Below, in pieces: positions 43,802-53,700 of a DNA stretch of 64,000 nucleotides. Location of the stretch: contig NZ_FOZI01000001.1 in assembly GCF_900114495.1 (NCBI RefSeq), positions 701,469 through 765,468 on the forward strand, given 5' to 3'. Below the pieces are notes generated by a model. The model was not told where the DNA came from. It saw only the letters and a list, made by a program, of their open reading frames with translations, and ran no database searches. The first letter of the stretch is position 1, and each line of letters starts with the position of its first letter. This DNA comes from Dyella sp. OK004. GTDB taxonomy: Bacteria > Pseudomonadota > Gammaproteobacteria > Xanthomonadales > Rhodanobacteraceae. The position numbers were made by a program, and so were the translations under genes.

Positions 43802-45073
43802 TCAGAGGCTCAACGAAAGCGCATCCGCCTGCACCCTTCCCATATGGATGCGATTGACGAACAAAGAAAACGCCAACTTCCCCGCCAGCCCGTGCACATG
43901 CTGCATCCACGGCGGCAACCAGCGCGGCGGCGCGATAGCGCCGGATTCAAAATGCGGCTCCAGGCTAATCACATCGTGCAACGACAACTTGCCAGCGAAC
44001 AGATGCCGCAGCATATCCATGCGCCGCTGCTTGAGCGCCCAGCGGAAAAACGTGTGCACCGTGAGCAGCCCGCTGAGGTACACGTTGTCCTTGGCGAAGG
44101 CCGCACCCCCCGTCAGCGGCACGCCACGAAATACACGCTGTGCCGAGTGAAAACTGTCGCCGGGACTTTGTCCGCAACTGCTGAAGTACTTGTAGACCTC
44201 GACAAAATCGGCGCCATTGAGCGCCATATCGATAGCCAGAATGCGCAGACTGATGCGCTTGAGCCGCGCAATATCGATCGCCCCGGACATCAACTCGGCG
44301 AATACCGCCAACCCCTCCTGGGTCGCTGTGACGCGCGGCGAGGTACGCGCCAGCGAGGCCAACACCGGCTGGGCGCGACCGTTCAAGGCGGTCAGCGAAT
44401 GCACGAAGGCCTCATGCGCCAAGAGTTGATGACGGTCGTACTCACTGAAACTGGTGCCGCCACGCAGGCGGATGCGGGTGGCACCGGCGGCCGCCTTGGC
44501 GGTCAGCTCATCGTCCACTTCGACGCTGATGGTGCCGGCGCCGAAAAAGTCATCCAGTGTCTTGGCCAGATCCGCACGCAATGCGTCGGCTGGCAGGTTC
44601 GTGTTGACGTCGTCGGCAAGCAGGTCGGCACCAAGCTCATCGGAGAGCTCCACGAAGTAGCGCGCCGCATCCAGATTGCTGCGATCGCTGCCGGGAATCG
44701 GATCGCCGGGGCGGCCATACAGCACGATGGAAGGTGCCGTGACTTCGGCGGTGCCTACGGCTTCCAGCATCTCCGCCGCAATACGCCAGGACTCGGCGGT
44801 ACGGCACAGGTATTCGCCCATCGGGTCGTCATGCCCGGCTTCGCGCTCGATCGCGGCAAGCTCAGCACGCGCCTCGGACAGATCCGGCCGCTGGTAGCTC
44901 ACTTCCGGCAGGCTGTATTGCCCCTTGCCGAACGCTTCGATCATGCGGTTCTCGACTGTCGCCGGCCACGCCACGGTGGGCAGGATGCGGATGCCTTTGA
45001 CGGCGCCCAGCAGACGCTGATCGAGGTCCGCGTAGCGCTGTAGTTCGGGGGCAAGAGGGGTGGCTGCGTTCAT
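43802..45073 (-). CDS. QEGLA-motif putative metallohydrolase (DUF1704)
   Basis: A 423-residue protein of the DUF1704 family, named for its QEGLA motif and distantly described as a flavohemoglobin-expression-modulating protein. The metal site HEAFVH (His220, Glu221, His225) and TQEGLAVFAE (251-260) are intact and would form a gluzincin-like zinc peptidase fold. GGAG lies 8 bases before the ATG at 45073; a longer start at 45085 is possible. A regular C-terminal helical region follows. It is 30 bases downstream of rsgA on the same strand. Substrate and real role are unknown. Confidence 0.88.
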   Translation of the reverse strand: MNAATPLAPELQRYADLDQRLLGAVKGIRILPTVAWPATVENRMIEAFGKGQYSLPEVSYQRPDLSEARAELAAIEREAGHDDPMGEYLCRTAESWRIAAEMLEAVGTAEVTAPSIVLYGRPGDPIPGSDRSNLDAARYFVELSDELGADLLADDVNTNLPADALRADLAKTLDDFFGAGTISVEVDDELTAKAAAGATRIRLRGGTSFSEYDRHQLLAHEAFVHSLTALNGRAQPVLASLARTSPRVTATQEGLAVFAELMSGAIDIARLKRISLRILAIDMALNGADFVEVYKYFSSCGQSPGDSFHSAQRVFRGVPLTGGAAFAKDNVYLSGLLTVHTFFRWALKQRRMDMLRHLFAGKLSLHDVISLEPHFESGAIAPPRWLPPWMQHVHGLAGKLAFSLFVNRIHMGRVQADALSLSL

Positions 45074-45102
45074 GGCTGTCTCCATTGACCCGTTGTGGCG
45101 CC

Positions 45103-46158
45103 CTATTCCCGTTCGCGCGTGCCGCGCTGGTTATGCGGCCGGGTGGGTGGCCGGCCGCCGCGCTGACGGCGCAGGCGGGCTTCAAGCGTCGCGGCCTGTT
45201 CCTCGCGCTCGTCGCGCAGCTTTAGATAGTTGCGCCAGCGCTCGGCCGACAGATCGCCGCTGTCCAGCGCGACCTGCACGGCGCAGCCCGGCTCACTGCC
45301 GTGGCCGCAGTCGGCAAAGCGGCAGGTTTCGGCCAAGGCTTCAATATCGGCAAACAGGTCGAGATTTTCCTCGCCGGTGAGCTTGAGTTCGCGCATGCCG
45401 GGGGTGTCGATCAGGCAGCCGCCGCTGGGCAGCTGCAGCAAGGCGCGATGCGTCGTGGTGTGACGGCCGCGGCTGTCGTGCGCGCGCACCTCGCTGGTGG
45501 CCATGCGGTCGGTGCCGAGCAGCGTATTGGTGAGCGTGGATTTGCCCGCGCCCGAAGAACCGACCAGCACCGCGCTGTCGCCGGGCTGCAGGTATTGCGT
45601 CAGCAACGCCACGCTGGCCGGATCCTTGCCGTTGATGGCATGCACGGGCGTTCCCGCCGGCAAGCGGGAACGCAGGGCATGCAGCAGTTCGTCGGCATCA
45701 GCGCGCGTGTCCAGCTTGCTGAGCAGCACCACCGGCTGCGCGCCGGAGTCCTCGGTGAGCGAGAGGTAACGCTCGATGCGGGCCGGATTGAAGTCACCGT
45801 CCAGGCCGGTCAGCACCAGCACGTAGTCAATATTGGTGGCGATGATCTGGCGCTCGTAGCGCTCGCCGGCTGCGGCGCGGGATAGTACCGTGCGGCGCGG
45901 CAGCACCTTGGCAATATGCGGCGGGCTGCCCGGTTCGAGCTCCACGAAATCGCCCACGGAGGGACGTTCCGAAGGATCCAGGTTGCGCTTGAGGAAATAG
46001 CCGGCCGGCTGGGCGCCGAACAGCGATTCGCCGTCGTGCAATTCGTAGCCTGCCCGGTGCTGGGCCACTACACGGGCCAGGCGCAGGCCGCCGCCCGGCA
46101 GGGCATCGCCACGCCAGCCCACGCGGCGCAGCCGTTCGATGATCTCGGCCTCACTCAT
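45103..46158 (-). CDS. rsgA: Ribosome small-subunit GTPase
   Basis: The 351-residue circularly permuted GTPase that helps mature the 30S subunit. The G motifs occur in the permuted order G4 (SKLD, 147-150), G1 (GSSGAGKST, 200-208) and G3 (DTPG, 251-254). The N-terminal OB fold is seen around 67-110 (VGDFVELEPG, LSRAAAGERYERQIIATNID). The C-terminal zinc site has Cys279, Cys284, His286 and Cys292. The C-terminus is Arg-rich, suiting rRNA contact. It starts 140 bases from the divergent aminotransferase gene and is probably co-transcribed with the QEGLA gene. Confidence 0.96.
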   Translation of the reverse strand: MSEAEIIERLRRVGWRGDALPGGGLRLARVVAQHRAGYELHDGESLFGAQPAGYFLKRNLDPSERPSVGDFVELEPGSPPHIAKVLPRRTVLSRAAAGERYERQIIATNIDYVLVLTGLDGDFNPARIERYLSLTEDSGAQPVVLLSKLDTRADADELLHALRSRLPAGTPVHAINGKDPASVALLTQYLQPGDSAVLVGSSGAGKSTLTNTLLGTDRMATSEVRAHDSRGRHTTTHRALLQLPSGGCLIDTPGMRELKLTGEENLDLFADIEALAETCRFADCGHGSEPGCAVQVALDSGDLSAERWRNYLKLRDEREEQAATLEARLRRQRGGRPPTRPHNQRGTRERE

Positions 46159-46298
46159 CGGGCGATTATGCCCTGCCCGCTTCGCGTCAGGAATCGGGCA
46201 TTCAGGCGCCTCGCGCAGTGCAGCATGACGCTGCTAGCATGCCTCGACGATGACAGCGGCCATTTTTCAGGCCGGCAAGCACAGGAAGGACGCGAATC

Positions 46299-47537
46299 TT
46301 GGCCTCGATCAAACCCAGTGCGCACCTGGCGGACGTGCGCTATGAAATCCGTGGCGCACTCACCCGGCGCTCGCGCGAGCTGGAGGCCGCCGGCCTGCCC
46401 ATCATCAAGTTGAATATCGGCAACCCGGGCCGCTACGGATTCGAAACACCGCCGCATCTGCGCGAGGCCATCGGCCAGCATCTGCGCGACAGCGAGGCCT
46501 ACGGCCACGAACAGGGCCTGGAAGAAGCGCGCGAGGCCATCGCCGCCCAGCAGCGTTTTCGCGGCGCGCGTGGCGTGGAAGTGGAGCGCATCTTTATCGG
46601 CAATGGCGTCAGCGAACTGATCGACCTGAGCCTGCGCGCCCTGTTGCAGCCCGGCGACGAAGTGCTGCTGCCCAGCCCGGACTACCCGCTGTGGAGCGCG
46701 GCCACCATTCTCAACGACGGCAAGCCGCGCTATTACCGCTGCCTCGCCGAGAACGGGCACCTCCCCGACCCGGCCGAGATCGAGTCGCTGATCACCCCTC
46801 GCACCCGCGCCCTGGTGCTGATCAACCCGAACAATCCCACCGGCGCGGTGTATCCACGCGAACTGCTGGAACGCATCGTCGAGGTCGCCGCGCGCCATCG
46901 CCTGCTGCTGCTGTGCGATGAGATCTATGACGAGATCCTCTACGACGGCGCCCTATTCCAGCCGTTGGCCGAAGTCGCCGGTGACGTGCCCTGCGTCAGC
47001 TTTGGTGGCCTGAGCAAGGTGCATCGCGCCTGCGGCTACCGCGTGGGCTGGATGAGCCTGTCGGGTGACCCTTCGCGCACGGCGGATTACCGCGACGCGC
47101 TGCAATTGCTTGCCGCGCTGCGCCTGTGCGCCAATGTCACCGCGCAATGGGCGGTACTCCCGGCACTGGAGACCGCGCCCACCATCGGCAGCCTGACCAG
47201 CGCCGGCGGCCGCCTGCACGAGGCGCGCCGCATGATCCTGGAAGGCGTGGCCGCCAGCGATTATCTGGATCTGGTCACGCCGGGCGGCGCGCTCTATGCC
47301 TTCCCGCGCGTGCGTGCCGATCACCTGGCCGAATTCGACGATAACGCCTTCGCCCTGCGCCTGCTGGAAGAAGAATCGGTACTGGTGGTACCGGGCAGTA
47401 GCTTCAACGTGCCGCACAGCCGCCATCTGCGACTGACCCTGCTGCCGCCGCCGGAACAGATGCGCGAGGTGTTCGTGCGCATTGAGCGCGTGCTGGCTCG
47501 CATGGCCAGCGAGCAGAAAACCCGCGCGGTGGCCTGA
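46299..47537 (+). CDS. PLP-dependent aminotransferase (AlaA-like)
   Basis: A 412-residue class I/II aminotransferase. It begins at a TTG (46299), supported by GGAAGGA 9 bases upstream. The active site shows YGHEQGLEEAREA, NPNNPTG (176-182), DEIYDEILYDG (207-217) and SFGGLSK with the PLP Lys240, close to the E. coli AlaA pattern (GLSKxxRxxGxR). Alanine-pyruvate or glutamate-pyruvate transamination is the likeliest role. The GDSL gene follows 8 bases after its stop. Confidence 0.9.
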   Translation: MASIKPSAHLADVRYEIRGALTRRSRELEAAGLPIIKLNIGNPGRYGFETPPHLREAIGQHLRDSEAYGHEQGLEEAREAIAAQQRFRGARGVEVERIFIGNGVSELIDLSLRALLQPGDEVLLPSPDYPLWSAATILNDGKPRYYRCLAENGHLPDPAEIESLITPRTRALVLINPNNPTGAVYPRELLERIVEVAARHRLLLLCDEIYDEILYDGALFQPLAEVAGDVPCVSFGGLSKVHRACGYRVGWMSLSGDPSRTADYRDALQLLAALRLCANVTAQWAVLPALETAPTIGSLTSAGGRLHEARRMILEGVAASDYLDLVTPGGALYAFPRVRADHLAEFDDNAFALRLLEEESVLVVPGSSFNVPHSRHLRLTLLPPPEQMREVFVRIERVLARMASEQKTRAVA

Positions 47538-47545
47538 CCCTCGCG

Positions 47546-48148
47546 ATGCTCCGTTATCTCGCGCTAGGCGACTCCTACACCATCGGCGAAGGCGTGCCTG
47601 CCGACGGCCGCTGGCCGATGCAACTGGCCGCATGCCTGCGCGACGAAGGTGTGCCGCTGGGTGATCCACAGATCATTGCCGTCACCGGCTGGACTACCGA
47701 TGAGCTGTCGGCCGCGATGGACGCCGCCACCGTCTCACCGCCGTACGACCTGGTAAGCCTGCTGATCGGCGTGAACAACCAATACCGCGGGCGTAGCGCG
47801 GAGGATTACCGCGAGGAATTTCTCCGTCTGCGCGACCGCGCCATCGCCTTGGCCGGGGCGCGTCCGCAACGGCTGTTGGTGCTGTCGATCCCCGACTGGG
47901 GTGTCACATCGTTCGGCCACAACAGCGGCAGAGATGTGGCCCGCATCGCTGCGGAACTGGATACCTATAACGCCGTCGCCCGCGACGAGACACGGCGCGC
48001 AGGCTCTCATTGGGTCGATATCACGCCACTATCCCGCCAGCACCCCGGCCTGCTCGCCGACGACGGCTTGCACCCCTCTGCCGCGCAATACACCCAGTGG
48101 ATGCAGCAGGCATTGCCGGCGGCCCAGGCCGCCCTCGCTTCGCTCTGA
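47546..48148 (+). CDS. Cytoplasmic SGNH/GDSL esterase
   Basis: A 200-residue SGNH hydrolase without signal peptide. Block I LALGDSYTIGEGV carries the nucleophile Ser10; GVNNQYRG (near 73) is block III; DDGLHPSAAQY near the C-terminus holds the Asp and His. This small form resembles lysophospholipase/arylesterase-type proteins. It is 8 bases after the aminotransferase gene, so co-transcription and perhaps coupling are likely. The substrate is unknown. Confidence 0.9.
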   Translation: MLRYLALGDSYTIGEGVPADGRWPMQLAACLRDEGVPLGDPQIIAVTGWTTDELSAAMDAATVSPPYDLVSLLIGVNNQYRGRSAEDYREEFLRLRDRAIALAGARPQRLLVLSIPDWGVTSFGHNSGRDVARIAAELDTYNAVARDETRRAGSHWVDITPLSRQHPGLLADDGLHPSAAQYTQWMQQALPAAQAALASL

Positions 48149-48257
48149 GTCATCACATCGCCTTGGCGCGGCGCAACAACACTGCAACCATTCCGCCATC
48201 GCACGGTGACGCAAGCGCACCACACTGACATCCCGGATAACACCGGGAGAGACAGCC

Positions 48258-49115
48258 ATGGCGACCTTCCACTGCCGCAGCGCCTTCATCTCCGACGTGC
48301 ACTTGGGCACGCCCGATTGCAAGGCCGGTTACCTGCTCGACTTTCTACGCAAATTGCGTTGCGAAAAGCTCTATCTGGTCGGCGACATCATCGACATGGA
48401 AGCGCTGGCGCGCCGCACCTGGTGGCATGCCGACCATGGCGCCGTGCTGGCCGAAGTGCTGGACATGGCTCGCCGCGGCGTCGAGGTGACCTACATCCCC
48501 GGCAATCACGATGCCCCACTGCGCGGGCTGGCCGGGCAGAGCTTCGGCGGCGTGCGCATTGCACTGGACGCCGTGCATGAGGGCGCCGACGGACGGCGCT
48601 ACCACGTGAGCCACGGCGACGAATTCGACCCCGAGCAGGTCGGCCGCACCTGGATGCTGCACCTGGGCGAAGTGATGCATCGCTTCATCTGCTGGACCAA
48701 CCGCCGTGTGCACGCCATGCGGCGCCGGATGGAGCTGCCCTACCTGCCGCTGTCGATCATCGTGAAGTCGCATATCGGCAAGGCGCTGGCCTACATCCGC
48801 GCCTACGAAAACCGCGTGGCCGACGACGCGCGCGAGCGTGGCTTCGACGGTCACATCTGCGGCCACATCCATTTCGGCCACGTGCGCGAAATGGATGGCG
48901 TGCTCTACCTCAACGACGGCGACTGGGTGGAACACTGCACCGCGCTGGTCGAGGACCACACCGGCGCCATGGAGCTGATCCACTGGAGCGAGCAGCCCGC
49001 CGCCCTCGGCCGCGCCAGCCGCGAACTGGTATTGCCCTCGCCGGCTGCGGCGCTGGCGCTGGCGCCGCTGGCCCGGCATCGGCGCGATCTCGCGGAGTTG
49101 CGGCCGGCGGCTTGA
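48258..49115 (+). CDS. LpxH-like metallophosphoesterase
   Basis: A 285-residue calcineurin-like phosphoesterase of the UDP-2,3-diacylglucosamine diphosphatase group, which makes lipid X in lipid A synthesis. The binuclear metal motifs are complete: ISDVHLG (about 11-17), VGDIIDME, IPGNHDAPLR, a SHGDEFD loop, and HICGHIHFGHV. A basic helical insert (RRVHAMRRRMELPYL) suggests membrane contact. GGGAGAGAC precedes the ATG. It is longer than E. coli LpxH, with a ~40-residue Ala-rich tail, so the assignment to lipid A is by family similarity; other roles are possible. Confidence 0.85.
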   Translation: MATFHCRSAFISDVHLGTPDCKAGYLLDFLRKLRCEKLYLVGDIIDMEALARRTWWHADHGAVLAEVLDMARRGVEVTYIPGNHDAPLRGLAGQSFGGVRIALDAVHEGADGRRYHVSHGDEFDPEQVGRTWMLHLGEVMHRFICWTNRRVHAMRRRMELPYLPLSIIVKSHIGKALAYIRAYENRVADDARERGFDGHICGHIHFGHVREMDGVLYLNDGDWVEHCTALVEDHTGAMELIHWSEQPAALGRASRELVLPSPAAALALAPLARHRRDLAELRPAA

Positions 49116-49203
49116 GTTCTCATCGCCGGCACGCTTGAAGCACCCCGGCGGCGACGGCATATGGAGGGGGGCGTATTATTAAGCCCCTTTGCCGGAGTCC
49201 CTC

Positions 49204-50127
49204 ATGTCCATCGACAGCGCCACCCGCGACCGTATCGAATCCCTGCTCAAGAGCCACCGCGTGGTGTTGTTCATGAAGGGGACCCGCCAACAGCCGATGT
49301 GCGGTTTCTCCGCCGCAGCCACCAACACGCTCAATGAGTTGCTGCCGGAATACCACACGGTCAACGTGCTGGAAGATCCGGAGATCCGCGAAGGGATCAA
49401 GGCTTACGGCGACTGGCCGACCATCCCTCAGCTCTATGTGGAAGGCGAGCTGGTCGGCGGCGCCGACATCATTCGCCAGATGTACACCAGCGGCGAGCTG
49501 CACCAGCTGTTTGGCGCTGCCGCGCCGGACCGCACGCCGCCGGAAATCACCATTACGGACAAGGCTGCCGAGGCCATCCGCCAGGGCACGACCAACGCCC
49601 AGGGCCTGGCCCTGCATCTGGAGATCGGCCCGGACCATAGCGCCGGCTTTCAGCTGGCCCCGGCCGGCGACCACGACATCATGGTCAGCAGCAACGGCAT
49701 CGAGGTCCATTTCGACCCGGCCAGCGCTCATCGCGCCAAGGGCATCGTGATTGACTGGGTGTCCACCGTGCAGGGCGAAGGCCTCAGCCTGAAATTCCCC
49801 GGCGCCCAGGAAATCAAATCGCTGACCGTGCACGAGCTCAAGGCCCGTCTGGCCGCCGGCGACATCACCCTGATCGACGTGCGCCCGGCTCACGGCCGCG
49901 CCCAGGCCGCGCCACTAGCCCAGGCCCGTGTGCTTGAGGAAGAGGGTTACGAGACGCTGGCCGCCCTACCCAAAGACACCCACCTCGCCTTCATCTGCCA
50001 CCACGGCGTTTCCAGCCGCGGCGTAGCCGAGCGCTTCGCGGCGCATGGCTTTAGCAACATCTATAACGTCGAGGGCGGCATGGATGCGTGGGCGGCGGAG
50101 ATCGATTCGAGCGTGCCGCGGTACTGA
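49204..50127 (+). CDS. Three-domain fusion: monothiol glutaredoxin, A-type Fe-S-like, rhodanese
   Basis: A 307-residue cytoplasmic fusion. Residues 1-105 are a Grx4-type monothiol glutaredoxin with the active site CGFS (33-36) plus KGTRQQPMCGFS and WPTIPQLYVEGELVGGADI, which normally binds a shared [2Fe-2S] cluster. Residues ~115-200 resemble the A-type Fe-S carrier fold (ITITDKAAEAIRQ, GIEVHFDP), but the three conserved cysteines are absent: the first becomes Ala in HSAGFQ and no Cys-Gly-Cys end is present. Residues ~205-300 are a rhodanese domain with the loop CHHGVSS (Cys265). The start at 49204 has GGAG upstream. It probably acts in Fe-S or sulfur transfer. Confidence 0.9.
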   Translation: MSIDSATRDRIESLLKSHRVVLFMKGTRQQPMCGFSAAATNTLNELLPEYHTVNVLEDPEIREGIKAYGDWPTIPQLYVEGELVGGADIIRQMYTSGELHQLFGAAAPDRTPPEITITDKAAEAIRQGTTNAQGLALHLEIGPDHSAGFQLAPAGDHDIMVSSNGIEVHFDPASAHRAKGIVIDWVSTVQGEGLSLKFPGAQEIKSLTVHELKARLAAGDITLIDVRPAHGRAQAAPLAQARVLEEEGYETLAALPKDTHLAFICHHGVSSRGVAERFAAHGFSNIYNVEGGMDAWAAEIDSSVPRY

Positions 50128-50152
50128 GCCACACGCTCATCGGTCAAAGGAG

Positions 50153-50176
50153 ACGGGGCTTCGGCCCCGTTTTTTT
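50153..50176 (+). terminator. Intrinsic terminator
   Basis: ACGGGGC (50153-50159), TTCG loop, GCCCCGT (50164-50170) and a seven-base T-run. It lies 25 bases after the glutaredoxin-fusion stop. Confidence 0.95.
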
Positions 50177-50177
50177 G

Positions 50178-50701
50178 TGTCGAAAAACCGGACACCTAGC
50201 GAAATCCAGCCCAGAAAATTTCAAAATCGTGACTCATCGTTCATGGTTCGTTTATAAAACTCGAATGACGGCTTCACGTAAGCATGATGCCTTCCGGGGA
50301 TAACGAAAATTCGGGCGAAATCAGGACACATGATTTTGCTGAAAGCTTGCTCATAGCTGTCTAAATCTCATTATTTCGAAATAACTTTCGAACTTTCAAA
50401 CGGGCTGCGGTTGCGCAAAAACCAAGCCAAAGGCCCGATCGCAAGATCTCACCTTCACACCGTAACCGTTGCATAACAAATACCCCCTTCGTAGTTTCAA
50501 CCTAGGCCATAAGTCACGGCATTTATGTCGGACCGGGCCTCCGGGTGTGGGGACATCCGGACGAATCGGGGGAGTACACCTACCAGGGCTGGCACGTCGC
50601 ATGGCGGAGTAGAACGCGTCCATGCGTGCCTTGCCGTGGGCGGCATTCCGGTTCGATGACATCGCTCAGTAGCCAGAACAATCATCAACCGAGGTTTGAC
50701 C
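50178..50701. other. Long leader region of the second receptor gene
   Basis: No coding sequence is seen in these ~520 bases. The first half is clearly AT-richer than the surroundings and contains a perfect palindrome at 50371-50384; the second half is GC-richer and ends with the receptor ribosome site. A long, structured or multiply regulated 5' region is likely. No known riboswitch consensus was recognised. Confidence 0.5.
50371..50384. promoter_or_regulatory. Perfect 14-bp palindrome (possible operator)
   Basis: TTATTTCGAAATAA is fully self-complementary and sits ~320 bases upstream of the receptor ATG in AT-rich sequence; a further TTTCGAA half-like copy follows at once. It has the look of a dimeric regulator site but I cannot name the regulator. 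Confidence 0.4.
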
Positions 50702-53700
50702 ATGACTTCCAGCAAAGCCAACCGTCCGGGTAGTTACGCACTGCCGCGACGTCAGATAGCCCTTGCCGTGGCGCTATGCCTCAGCCTTGCCAGTGGCGCT
50801 TCGTTTGCCCAGTCCAACGCGACAGGCGTGATCTTCGGCCAAGCCGCTCCGGGGGAAACGGTTCACGTCGAAAGCACACAGACCGGCCTCAAGCGCGATC
50901 TCACTACCGACTCGCAGGGCCGCTATCGCGCCGCCTCGCTGCCGATTGGCGTGTACTCCGTGTCGATCATCAAGGACGGCAAGGTCGTCGATAGCCGAAC
51001 CGGCGTACAGACCACCATCAGCAGCGGTACCGAGGTCTCCTTCGTCAATGCAGCAAGCTCTGCCAACGCGCAGAACCTCGGCGCCGTGCAGGTCGTGGGC
51101 AACGTACTCCCGGCCATCGACGTATCGTCGGTGGACTCGCGCGCCGTTGTCACTGCCGATCAGCTCGCCAAGTTGCCGATTGCCCGCACCTCGATCAGCT
51201 CGGTCGCCCTTCTCGCGCCGGGCACGGTTCCCGCATCCCGTGGCTACGGCAACGCGTTGTCGTTCGGTGGCTCGTCGGCCTCCGAGAACTCGTACTACAT
51301 CAACGGCTTTTCCGCGACCAACCCGCTGACCGGCGTGAGCTCACGCCAGTTGCCGTATGACGCGATCGATCAGGAGCAGGTGCTGATCGGCGGCTACGGC
51401 GCTGAATATGGCCGATCCACCGGTGGCGTCATCAACGTGGTGAGCAAGCGCGGTACCAACGAGTGGAAGGGCGATGTGCAGGTGTTGTGGTCGCCTAGTG
51501 ATCTGGCGCAAGAACCGCGCAACGTGCGTCGCCGCAACGGCACTCTGTACCAGGTCGGCAATGGCTTCGCCGGCCGTGATCGTGACGAGCTGCAGTATTC
51601 CGGTTCGATCGGCGGCGCTCTGATCAAGGACAAGTTGTTCTTCTTCGGCGCGGCCGACGCGATTCATTCGACGGATCAGGCTTATACCGCGCAGACCGCA
51701 GGCTCCACTGTCCAGAACGATAAGAACAAGATCAGCCGCTGGTTGGTGAAGCTGGACTGGAACATTACCGATAACCACATCCTCGAGTTCACCGGCATCG
51801 GTGATGACGAGCAGACTGATTCGCAGATCTACGGCTACAACTATCTCACCAGTCAGACCACCAAGTTCCTCGGTCATCAGTACACCAAGAACTACAACGG
51901 CACCCAGACCAACGGCACGCCGGGCGGCAACATCTATATCGGCCACTACACCGGCTACATCACGGACAACCTGACCGTGAACGCCATGTACGGCAAGAGC
52001 AATTCGGACCATGTCCAGACGCTTACGGGTAGCGGCGGCACCGCCTGCCCGACCATCACTGACAACCGCGCTATCGCATCCAGCAATCCAGCGCCGAGCT
52101 GCAGCTTCGGCAATGGTTCCATCCTTATGCCTGGCTCGAAAGACCGGACCTCGGGCTGGAGCTTCAACGTCGAATACCGCTTGGGCAGCCATGATCTGCG
52201 TGCCGGTATGGACAACTACAACCTGCGCGCGACCTGGGGCAACGCACCCGTCAGCGGCACCGGCTATCGCTACTTCGACGTCGGAAACGGCCAGGCCATC
52301 GTTAACCGCCTGGTCAACCTCGGCCTCAGCCCGACCCTGTACAACCCGGCGGACTTCCCGAACGGCTGGTATGTCGAATCCACCGGTCTGAGCACAGGCA
52401 CCTCGGCGCGCACCGCGCAGCGTTCGGAGTTCATCGAAGATAACTGGCAGATCACCGACCGCTGGCACGCCTACCTCGGCCTGCGCAACGAGCAGTTCAC
52501 CAACTACAACGGTGTTGGTCAGCCTTACGCCAAAGAGCGCAATCAGCTTGATCCGCGCCTGGGCTTTGCCTGGGACGTCTATGGCGACAGCAGCCTGAAG
52601 ATCTACGGCAACGCAGGCCGCTACCACCTCGGCCTGCCGACCAGCGTGGCCGTGCGCGGCGCCGGTCCGTCGACCTTCCCGACAACCTACTACAGCTTCA
52701 CCGGCATCGACCCGGCCACTGGCATCCCGACGGGTCTGAGCGTAGGTAAGCCGTTCTCCGGCACGTTCTACGCCAACGGCGCCAACGGTACGCCTCCGGA
52801 TGCGAAGACTGTCTCCATCAAGGACATGAAGACCTACTTCCAGGACGAATACATCCTGGGCTTCGACAAGCAGTTGCCGAACAACTGGACGGTCGGCGCC
52901 AAGGCCATGTTCCGTGTCCTGCGCAACCTGATCGACGACGACTGCGACTCACGTCCGCTGCAAGCCTGGGGCGATGCGCATGGTCTGCACGACCAGGTGC
53001 TGGCCGGCCTCAACGCCAGTACGGGCTGCTGGCTGTTCAACCCGGGTAACCACGGCACCTTCGTGCTATCGCCCGCGCCAGGCCAATACCTCGACGTGCC
53101 GCTCAATGCTGCGCAAATCGGCGAACCACACGCCAAGCGCCGCTACTACATGCTCGACATGTATGCGGAGCATCAGTTCAGCGACAAGTGGTACGGCAAG
53201 TTCGAGTACACCTTCTCGCGCAGCTACGGCAACTCGGAAGGCCAGCTCGACTCCGACATCGTGCAGGCCGACGTTTCGACCACCGAGAGCTGGGACTTCC
53301 CGGAGGTCATGGAAAACACCAATGGTCCGCTGGCCAACGACCAGACGCATCAGATCCGCGTCATCGGCATGTACCAGCCGACGCCGGAATGGCGCGTCTC
53401 CACAGTGACCCGTATCGCTTCCGGCACGCCGGTCAGTTGTATCGGTGCCCGTCCGCTGTCTGCAGGTGGCGATCCCTTCAGCTATGGCGCCGCTTACTTC
53501 TGGTGCAACGGCCAGCCGTCGCCGCGCGGCTCCCGCGGCCGCACGCCATGGACCTACACGTTCAATGTGAGCGCTGCCTGGCAGCCGGCCTTCCTGGATC
53601 ACAAGCTCACCCTGTCGGCGGATGTCTTCAACCTGCTCGGCAAGCAGCGCGTGACCCAGCTGTTCGAATCCTGCGAAGACCCGTCGGGCAACACCTCGAT

